36,153 nt of DNA from Gammaproteobacteria bacterium (GTDB taxonomy: Bacteria > Pseudomonadota > Gammaproteobacteria > Ga0077536): positions 1 to 36,153 of the forward strand of contig JADZCB010000200.1 in NCBI GenBank assembly GCA_020851775.1. Direction: 5' to 3'. The position numbers and the translations under genes were made by a program. Position 1 is the stretch's first letter; each line of letters starts with the position of its first letter. Below are positions 7,261-15,300 of this stretch, one piece after another. Under the pieces are notes generated by a model, which ran no database searches, was not told the origin of the DNA, and was given only the letters and a program-made list of their open reading frames with translations.

Positions 7261-9087
7261 GTGTCCACTGCCGTCCTGCTCGATACCGCCTTGCCCGCCC
7301 GTCGCATCGATCTGCGCTCGCGCCTCGAACATGCGGTCGCCGGCGCGACCGATGAAGATCTGGTGTGGGCGAGCGGGTTTCTCGCCGGCCTGTCGGCGCG
7401 CGCGCCCTCGCATCGGCCTGAACCTCGCAGCGACGAGCGCCCCGCCGACACCGCACGCACCGCTTCGACGCTGACGATTCTCTACGCGTCGCAGACCGGC
7501 AACGGCAAGCGCGTCGCGCAGCGCGCGTTCGACGCGGCGACCGCGCAGGGCATCGGCGCGCGCCTCGTCAGCCTCGGCGATTTCAACCCGCGCCAGATCA
7601 GGCAGGAGCGCGCGATCCTGCTCGTCGTCAGCACGCACGGCGACGGTGATCCGCCCGACGACGCACTCGCGCTGCACCGGCTGCTCGGCGGGGGGCAGGC
7701 GCCGCGTCTGGAGCGCCTGACGTTCGGTGTCATCGCGCTCGGCGATTCGAGTTATCCGCAGTACTGCAAGACCGGTCGCGACTTCGACGCCCGCCTCGAG
7801 GCGCTCGGCGCGAAAAGGCTGGCGCCGCGCGTCGACTGCGATCTCGATTTCCATGCCGACGCCGAGCGCGGCGTCGCGGCGGTACTGACCGCGGTTGCCG
7901 ACCATGCGACCACGACACCGACCCGCATCACGCTGGTCGACAATGCGCCGCGCGTGCCGGTCGGCACGCCTGCCGGGATTCCCCATGCGAGCACCGTGAC
8001 CGCGAGCGTGCTTGCGAACCAGCGCCTGACCGGCCGGCATTCGACGAAGGACGTACGTCACCTCGAATTCGCGCTGGACACGACCGGGTTCGCTTACGAA
8101 CCCGGCGACAGCGTGACGGTGACGGCGCCGAATGCAGCGGCCGTCGTCGACGAGCTGCTGGAGACGATGGGCTGGTCGGCAGCGGAGCCCGTGCGCCTCG
8201 GCGAAGCGACGCTGCGCCTCGACGAAGTGCTGCGCTCGCGCCTCGAGCTGACGCTGCTCGCGCGCCCGACGCTCGCCGCGATCGCCGCGCGCAGCGATCA
8301 CGGCAGCCTCCACGCGGCACTGGCTGGCGACGGTGCCGCGCTCGCGGCCTACGTGCGCGACCGCCAGGTCGCCGACGTGCTGCGCGAGAGCGGCGCGCGC
8401 CTGAGCGCCCAGACATTCGTCGATATCGCGCGTCCGCTCACCCGCCGCGCCTATTCGATCGCGTCGAGTCGCCACGCCACCCCCGACGAACTGCATCTGA
8501 CGGTTGCGATCGTCGACGGCCGGCACGCTGGCCGGCCCCGTCCCGGTTGCGCGTCGGGCTTTCTCGCCGCGCGCGAAACCGGCGACGAAGTGACGCTCTC
8601 ACTGGAACGCAACCCGGCTTTCCGCCTGCCACCGAGCGACGATGCGGCGATCATCATGATCGGGCCGGGCACCGGCGTCGCGCCGTTCCGGGCGTTCGTC
8701 GAGGAACGCGTCGCGCGCGGGGCGCGCGGCCGCCACTGGCTGTTCTTCGGCGAACGCACGCAGCGCGAGGATTTCCTCTACCAGCTCGAATGGCAGCGGC
8801 ATCTGCGCCAGGGCGGACTCGCCCTGCTCGACGTCGCGTTCTCTCGTGACACGGCCCACAAGCTGTACGTCCAGGACCGGCTGCGGGAACGCGCACGGGA
8901 ACTCCATGCCTGGCTCGAGGAAGGTGCCCATGTCTATGTCTGCGGCGATGCGCAGCGGATGGCGAAGGACGTGCATCGCACGCTCGTCGACCTCGTGGCC
9001 CGGCACGGCGGGCTCGACGCCGAGGCCGCCGAGGATTACTGGCTCGAACTCAAGCGGCAGGGCCGCTATCAACGCGACGTGTATTGA
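7261..9087 (+). CDS. cysJ: NADPH-sulfite reductase flavoprotein (alpha) subunit
   Basis: A diflavin reductase of 608 residues from the GTG at 7261, passing electrons from NADPH through FAD and FMN to the CysI hemoprotein. The FMN flavodoxin domain has LTILYASQTGNGKR near residue 70 and ALGDSSYPQYCK. The FAD-binding part has RRAYSIASS near 396, and the NADPH part GPGTGVAPFR near 469. The C-terminus ends LKRQGRYQRDVY, matching the E. coli CysJ end. I chose GTG 7261 because GGAG lies eight bases before it; the TTG at 7216 has no ribosome binding site and probably precedes the transcription start. It ends two bases before cysI, so translation is coupled. Confidence 0.93.
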   Translation: MSTAVLLDTALPARRIDLRSRLEHAVAGATDEDLVWASGFLAGLSARAPSHRPEPRSDERPADTARTASTLTILYASQTGNGKRVAQRAFDAATAQGIGARLVSLGDFNPRQIRQERAILLVVSTHGDGDPPDDALALHRLLGGGQAPRLERLTFGVIALGDSSYPQYCKTGRDFDARLEALGAKRLAPRVDCDLDFHADAERGVAAVLTAVADHATTTPTRITLVDNAPRVPVGTPAGIPHASTVTASVLANQRLTGRHSTKDVRHLEFALDTTGFAYEPGDSVTVTAPNAAAVVDELLETMGWSAAEPVRLGEATLRLDEVLRSRLELTLLARPTLAAIAARSDHGSLHAALAGDGAALAAYVRDRQVADVLRESGARLSAQTFVDIARPLTRRAYSIASSRHATPDELHLTVAIVDGRHAGRPRPGCASGFLAARETGDEVTLSLERNPAFRLPPSDDAAIIMIGPGTGVAPFRAFVEERVARGARGRHWLFFGERTQREDFLYQLEWQRHLRQGGLALLDVAFSRDTAHKLYVQDRLRERARELHAWLEEGAHVYVCGDAQRMAKDVHRTLVDLVARHGGLDAEAAEDYWLELKRQGRYQRDVY

Positions 9088-9089
9088 TC

Positions 9090-10802
9090 ATGAATGAACA
9101 GCCGAACCCGTCGTTCGTCGAAGGCATCAAGGCGCGCAGCCGGCAGCTTCGCGGCACGATCGCAGAAGGACTCGCCGATCCGCTGACCGGCGCGATCAGC
9201 GACGACGACACCCAGCTCGTCAAGTTCCACGGGGTCTACCAGCAGGACGATCGCGATCTGCGCAACGAGCGCCGCGAGCAGCGCCTCGAGCCGGCCTGGC
9301 AGTTCATGGTGCGCGCGCGCGTGCCGGGCGGGATCTGCACGGCGGCGCAGTGGCTCGCGTTCGACGCGATTGCGTGCACGCATGCGAACGGCACGCTGCG
9401 GCTGACGACCCGCCAGGCCTTTCAGCTCCACGGCGTCCTGAAGCGCGATCTCAAGCCGGCGATCGCTGCGATCAACGGCGCCCTGCTCGACACGCTCGCC
9501 GCCTGCGGCGACGTCAATCGCAACGCGATGTGTTCAGTCCTGCCGCTCGTGCGCAGCGTGCATGCCGACGCGATCGATCTGACGCGCCGCCTCAGCGCGC
9601 ACCTGCTCCCGCGCACCGGCGCGTATCACGAAATCTGGCTCGATGGCGCGAAGCTCGTCGACACCCGGGAAGACGAGGAGCCGATCTACGGCCAGGTCTA
9701 CCTGCCGCGCAAATTCAAGATCGCTGTCGCCGTGCCCCCCGACAACGACGTCGACGCGTGGTCGCAAGACCTGGCGTTCATCGCCGTCGCCGCGCACGGC
9801 CGCATCGTCGGCTATGACGTGCTCGCCGGCGGCGGCATGGGCATGTCGCACGGGGATCCCGCGACCTGGCCGCGTGTCGCGGACACGCTGGGGCATATCC
9901 CGGCCGACGCCGCGATCGCGGTCGCCGAGGCCGTCGTCACCACCCAGCGTGATCACGGCGATCGCTCGAACCGCAAGCACGCACGTCTCAAATACACGAT
10001 CGAGGACATGGGGCTCGACGCCTTCCGCGCCGAAGTCGAACGGCGCGCCCGGATCACGTTCGCGCCTGCCCGCGAGCCGACGATACGCGACAACGCCGAT
10101 CCGCTCGGCTGGCGCACCGACGACAGCGGCGTCCATCACTACGGGCTCTACGTGCCGAGCGGACGGATCGTCGATACCGGCGCGTGGCGTGCGCTGTCCG
10201 GCCTGCGCACCATCGCCGCGCGCGGACTCGCGGAGTTCCGGCTGACCGCGAACCAGAACCTGATGCTCGCCGATGTCCCGGCCGAGCGGCGCGACGAACT
10301 GGCGGTGTTGCTGGACACGTACGGGCTTGCTGCCCCGGTGTCGAAACTGCGCCAGCTCGCCCTGGCCTGCGTCGGCCTGCCGACCTGCGGTCTCGCGATG
10401 GCGGAGAGCGAGCGCTATGCACCGGAGTTTCTCACCCGCGTCGAGTCCCTCGTCGCGAAACACGCGCTCGGCGATGCCGCGATCGGCATTCGTCTCACCG
10501 GCTGCCCGAACGGCTGCGCGCGTCCGTACCTCGCGGAAATCGCGCTCGTCGGCAAGGCCCCCGGTCGCTACAACCTCTATGTCGGCGGTACGCCGGACGG
10601 CCGCCGGTTGACGGTCCCGCTGCGTGACAATCTCACCGAGCCGCAGATCCTCGAGACGCTCGACGCGCTGTTCGCCCGGTATGCGGCCGAACGTCATGCC
10701 GGGGAGGCATTCGGCGCGTATGTGCGACGCGTCGGCATCGTGCCCGCGATCACCGACGGTCGCGAATTCGCCGCCGAAGTCGTGCGGCTCACCAGCGGCT
10801 GA
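9090..10802 (+). CDS. cysI: Sulfite reductase hemoprotein (beta) subunit
   Basis: A 570-residue siroheme/[4Fe-4S] enzyme that reduces sulfite to sulfide in six electrons for cysteine synthesis. The four cluster cysteines are C427 and C433 (CVGLPTCGLAMAESER) and C472 and C476 (TGCPNGCARP), followed by LVGKAPGRYNLYVGG, all as in E. coli CysI. The N-terminal half has the substrate-site segments LVKFHGVYQQDDRD and RLTTRQAFQLHG. The ATG at 9090 is preferred over an overlapping in-frame TTG at 9084. It lies between cysJ (stop two bases upstream) and cysG (9 bases downstream), and the three genes form one operon. Confidence 0.96.
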   Translation: MNEQPNPSFVEGIKARSRQLRGTIAEGLADPLTGAISDDDTQLVKFHGVYQQDDRDLRNERREQRLEPAWQFMVRARVPGGICTAAQWLAFDAIACTHANGTLRLTTRQAFQLHGVLKRDLKPAIAAINGALLDTLAACGDVNRNAMCSVLPLVRSVHADAIDLTRRLSAHLLPRTGAYHEIWLDGAKLVDTREDEEPIYGQVYLPRKFKIAVAVPPDNDVDAWSQDLAFIAVAAHGRIVGYDVLAGGGMGMSHGDPATWPRVADTLGHIPADAAIAVAEAVVTTQRDHGDRSNRKHARLKYTIEDMGLDAFRAEVERRARITFAPAREPTIRDNADPLGWRTDDSGVHHYGLYVPSGRIVDTGAWRALSGLRTIAARGLAEFRLTANQNLMLADVPAERRDELAVLLDTYGLAAPVSKLRQLALACVGLPTCGLAMAESERYAPEFLTRVESLVAKHALGDAAIGIRLTGCPNGCARPYLAEIALVGKAPGRYNLYVGGTPDGRRLTVPLRDNLTEPQILETLDALFARYAAERHAGEAFGAYVRRVGIVPAITDGREFAAEVVRLTSG

Positions 10803-10811
10803 GTCGGGCCG

Positions 10812-12260
10812 ATGTCGGACGCCTCATTCCTGCCGCTGTTCGTCGACCTGCGTGGCAGATCGTGCCTCGTCGTCGGTGGCGGCACCGTGGCCGCGCGCAA
10901 GGTCGACGCGTTGCTGACCGTCGGTGCTGCCGTCGACGTCGTCGCGCCGGCACTCGGGACCGCACTCGCGCGACTCGCGCAGGCCGGACACATCGTTCAT
11001 CACGCGCGCGAATTCGCCGTCACCGACGTCGACGGCCGGGTGCTCGTGATCGCGGCGACCGGCACCCGCGCGGTCAATGCAGGCGTCGCCGCCGCGGCGC
11101 AGGCGGCGGGCCGGCTCGTCAACGTCGTCGACGATCCCGCACTCAGCGGCGCGATCTTTCCGTCGATCGTGCGTCGTGGCGAACTGACCGTCGCAGTGTC
11201 GACCGGCGGCGCGGCGCCGGTGCTCGCGCGGCTCGTGCGTGCGCGCATCGAGGCCCTGCTGGCGCCTTCGCTCGGCGAATTGACCGCCCTTGCGGCCCGC
11301 TGGCGCGCCGACGTGCAGCGCCGTCTCGCGGCACTCGGCCCACGCCGTCGCTTCTGGGAACGGGTGTTCGAGCCGCGTTCGCCGGTCGTGCATGCATGCG
11401 AGGCCGGTGATCCCGCCGGCGCCGAGCGCGCGATGGCGGCCGCGCTCGCGGAAGCGGCTGCCGGCCGCGCGTCGCCGACCACCGGCAGCGTCGTCCTGGT
11501 CGGTGCCGGCCCCGGCGATCCATCGCTGCTGACGCTGCGGGCGCTGCGCGCGCTGCAGGAAGCCGACGTGATTCTGTACGACCGGCTCGTGTCGAGCGAG
11601 GTGCTCGAGCTGGCGCGGCGTGACGCGCGGCGCGAAGACGTCGGCAAGCTGACCGGCGCCGATCATGCCGCGGCCCAGGACACGATCAATGCGCGTCTCG
11701 TCGCCCTCGCCAGGCGCGGACTGCGCGTCGTGCGTCTGAAAGGCGGCGATCCGTTCATCTTCGGGCGTGGCGCCGAGGAACTCGCCGCGTTGCGCGCGCA
11801 GGCCATTCCGTTCGAGATCGTCCCCGGCATCACGGCCGCACTCGGATGTGCCGCCTATGCGGGGATTCCGCTGACGAAGCGCGCGACGGCCCAGCAGGTG
11901 ACGCTCGCGACGGCGCACTGCGCGAAATCGCTCGACAGGCTCGACTGGCCGCTGCTCGCGCAGGCACACCACACGGTCGTCTTCTACATGGGGGTCGGCC
12001 ACGCCGCGTTGATCGAAGCGCACCTGCGCGACGGCGGTCGTGCGCCGACGACACCCGTCGCCATCGTCGAGCGCGGTACGACCGCGCAGCAGCGCGTCGT
12101 CCGCACGACGCTCGCGACGCTCGCGCAGAGCGTCGAACGCGAACACGTGCAGGCGCCGGCCCTCATCATCGTCGGTGAAGTCGCCGCCGGCGAAGACTGC
12201 TTCCCGTGGTTCGCATCCGCGGCGCGTGACGCGACCGACGATTTCAGCATCGCGGCCTGA
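10812..12260 (+). CDS. cysG: Siroheme synthase CysG (SUMT / precorrin-2 dehydrogenase / ferrochelatase)
   Basis: A 482-residue fusion protein making siroheme from uroporphyrinogen III. Residues 1 to about 205 are the NAD-dependent dehydrogenase/chelatase module with CLVVGGGTVAARK, NVVDDPALSGAIFPS and AVSTGGAAPVLARL. From about 215 it is the uroporphyrinogen-III C-methyltransferase module with VLVGAGPGDPSLLTL, VRLKGGDPFIFGRG and VPGITAALGCAAYAGIPLT. It supplies the cofactor for the adjacent CysI. In the methyltransferase half, the segment usually read as GKRAG-H--PQ is GKLTGADHAAAQ, and the usual TGH segment is TAH, so the active-site loops diverge. The overall family identity is not in doubt. 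Confidence 0.95.
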   Translation: MSDASFLPLFVDLRGRSCLVVGGGTVAARKVDALLTVGAAVDVVAPALGTALARLAQAGHIVHHAREFAVTDVDGRVLVIAATGTRAVNAGVAAAAQAAGRLVNVVDDPALSGAIFPSIVRRGELTVAVSTGGAAPVLARLVRARIEALLAPSLGELTALAARWRADVQRRLAALGPRRRFWERVFEPRSPVVHACEAGDPAGAERAMAAALAEAAAGRASPTTGSVVLVGAGPGDPSLLTLRALRALQEADVILYDRLVSSEVLELARRDARREDVGKLTGADHAAAQDTINARLVALARRGLRVVRLKGGDPFIFGRGAEELAALRAQAIPFEIVPGITAALGCAAYAGIPLTKRATAQQVTLATAHCAKSLDRLDWPLLAQAHHTVVFYMGVGHAALIEAHLRDGGRAPTTPVAIVERGTTAQQRVVRTTLATLAQSVEREHVQAPALIIVGEVAAGEDCFPWFASAARDATDDFSIAA

Positions 12261-12293
12261 ATCTCGGCCGCGCCGCGGCGGCAGCCGGCGGCC

Positions 12294-12302
12294 TGATAGA
12301 AT
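12294..12302 (+). promoter_or_regulatory. Extended -10 promoter of alpha-2-macroglobulin/pbpC operon
   Basis: TGATAGAAT (12294-12302) is an extended -10 element, TG one base before TAGAAT. It is followed directly by GCCGGCGC. Start of transcription would be near 12309, about 24 bases before the ATG at 12333. A convincing -35 is not seen, as is common for extended -10 promoters. Confidence 0.5.
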
Positions 12303-12332
12303 GCCGGCGCCCTTTTCCGAGCGGTCGTCGTC

Positions 12333-15300
12333 ATGCGCGGAGCCTTCCTGTCGCGGTGCTGTCTGTGGCTACTCGTCGCCTGCGCAGGCGCTGCATCCGC
12401 CGCGCCGCGCGTGGAGTCGTTCAGTCCCGTCGGCGCAGTCAAAGGCGTGCGCCAGGTGCAGGTCCGTTTCGGCGCGCCGATGGTCGAGTTCGGTGATCCG
12501 CGTGCACCGGCACCGTTCACGATCGACTGCCCCGTTCCCGGCCGCTCGCACTGGGTCGACGATCGCCACTGGGTCCACGCCTTCGAGCACGATCTGCCGG
12601 GCGGCATCACGTGTCATTTCACCGTGCGCACTGCGCTGCGCACCACGGCCGGCGCGCCGCTGACCGGCGAGCGCCGTTACAGCTTCGACACCGGTGGCCC
12701 GACGATCGTCGCGAGCGAGCCGTGGGAAGGCGCCCAGATCGACGAGGAACAGGTGTTCCTGCTCGGCCTCGACGCGCCGGCGACGCACACGAGCCTCGAG
12801 GCCGGCGTGCACTGCCGCGTCGACGGCATCAACGAAGCGATCGGTGTCGAGGTTCTCACCGGCGACGCACGCCGCGCCGCGCTGGAGGCGAACGGCTGGT
12901 TCCTGCGGCGCTATGCGGCAGCCGTGATGAAGTCGCGCTACGAACAGGAGATGGTCGCGCGCACCGTCGACGATGAAGCGGCAGTACGCGCGCATTACGC
13001 CGCGCTCACCGACAGTCCGGACAGCCCGATCGTCGCGTTGCGCTGCCGGCAGCGGCTGCCGAACGCCGCGAAGATGTGGCTCGACTGGGGGCCCGGCATC
13101 ACCACCACGAGCGGTCTCACCGGCCGCGAGACGCAGACTCAGGCCTACACGGTGCGGCCGACGTTCCGCGCCACGTTCGGTTGCGAGCGGGTCAACCGTG
13201 CTGCGGCCTGCATGCCTGCGCGCGGGATGCGGCTGTCGTTTTCCGCGCCGGTCGCGCGCGACGATCTCGCACGCATCACGCTCGAGGATGCGCACGGACA
13301 CGCCTATCCCGTCACGGTCGAAGGCGACGCTGGCGAGGCGACGGCGCAGGGTGTGCACGTCGCGGGTCCGCTGCCGGCGCGCACGCACTTCCGTTTCACG
13401 CTGCCGTCTGCGCTCGTCGATGACGCCGGACGTACGCTCAGCGACGCGGCGCGTTTTCCGCTCGACGTCACGACCGATGAGGATCCGCCACTGGCGAAGT
13501 TCGCCGCGCGCTTCGGCATCATCGAACTCGCCGGCGACGCCGCGTTGCCGGTGACGGTACGCAATCTCGAACCCAATCTACTGCGCCGACCGACGCCGCC
13601 GGTGCACAAAATCGAACCCTCGCTGGGCGGTTTCGTGCGCGATCTCGCGGCGCGTGCCGGCGCCGTCGAGCGTGGCGACAGCGAACCGCCGTTGGCGGTC
13701 GCGTCGATCCGCGGCCGTGTGCTGAAAATCGATCCGGCGGAGACGGCACAGGTCGGACAATGGTTCGACGCGGTCGAACGCGCGGGTCGCGACGCCTACG
13801 CCTGGGACGACGCGCGTGCGGAATACGTGACGACGCAGCGTGCCGGCAGCATCGAGGTGCTGCAGAAGGCGCGCGACGCGCGTCTGCTCGAAGTCCCGCG
13901 CGCTGCGCCGGCCAAGGCGTTCGAAGTCATCGGCATTCCGCTGCGCGAGCCCGGCTTCTACGTCGTCGAACTCGCGAGTCCGCGGCTCGGCGCGGCGCTG
14001 TTCGGCACCACCGGTACCTATTACGTGCAGTCGCTCGCGCTGGTGACCAATCTCGCGGTCCATCTGAAGCTCGGCCGCGAGTCTTCGCTCGTGTGGGTGA
14101 CGGCGCTCGATTCCGGCAAGCCCGTCGCCGCCGCGGAAGTGATCCTCAACGACTGCGCGGGCAACACGCACTGGACGGGGACGACGGATGCGACGGGGCT
14201 CGCAGCGATCGACGTCGCGCTGCCCGCGCCGTCGGCGCGGCCGGCCTGCGCGTGGAATTCGCACGGCTTCGTCGCCATCGCGCGACACGGCGGCGATACG
14301 GGTTTCGTGGCGTCGGACTGGCAGCACGGGATCGCCACCTGGCAATTCGGTCTGCCGGCACCGTCGAACCCGGCGCCGCAACTCGTGAGCACCGTCTTCG
14401 ATCGCACGCTGTTCCGCGTCGGCGAAACGGTGCACATGAAGCACGTGATGCGCGAACGCACGACCCGGGGCTTCGCGCAGTGGTCGCCGCGGAGCCCTGT
14501 CCTGCGCGTGCGCCACGAGGCGAGCGGCGACGAATTCCCGCTGACGGTCGATGTCGCGACGGCGAGCGGCAATGCGACGTCGACATGGCGCATTCCGGCG
14601 AGCGCCAAGCTCGGCAGCTACATCGTCGAACTGATCGATGGTGAACGCACGTTCGGCGCCGGCAGCTTCCGCGTCGAATCCTTCCGCGTGCCGTTGCTGC
14701 GCGCCGAGCTGCAGCCGCGCGGCCTGCCGCTGGTGCGGGCGGACTCGCTCGCGCTCGACGTGCAGGTGAACTATCTGACCGGCGGCCCCGCCGCCGAGCT
14801 GCCGATCGGTCTGCGCGGCGTGATCGAAACGCGCGAAGTGTCGTTCGCCGACCATCCCGACGTCAGGTTCATGAACGGCAATGTCGAGACCGGCAGCGAC
14901 AGGCAGATCGAACAGCCATGGCGTGCGACGGATTCCGCCCCTGTCGACACCGAGGTGCTCGAGGCCCGGCGCGCCGTGCTCGACGCCGCCGGCGGTGCCC
15001 GCCTGACGCTCGACGTGCCCGACAGCGACCGGCCGCGGACACTCGTCGCCGATCTCGAGTATCCCGATCCGAACGGCACGACGTTGACGACCGCGGTGCG
15101 GGTGCCGCTGTGGCCCTCGCACGTGGTGCTCGGTGTGAAGCCCGACGGCTGGGCGCTGAGTCGCAAGGCGCTGCGTTTCCATGTCGTCGCCGTCGCGCTC
15201 GACGGCACGCCGCGCGCGAACATCGATGTCACGGTCGATCTGCTCCAGCGCAATACGTATTCACATCGCAAGCGACTGGTCGGCGGCTTCTATGCCTACG

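Noticed and set aside
12261-12293. GC-rich palindromic stretch after cysG as terminator
   Set aside because: It can fold in many ways, but none gives a stem followed by a T run; it may simply reflect base composition.
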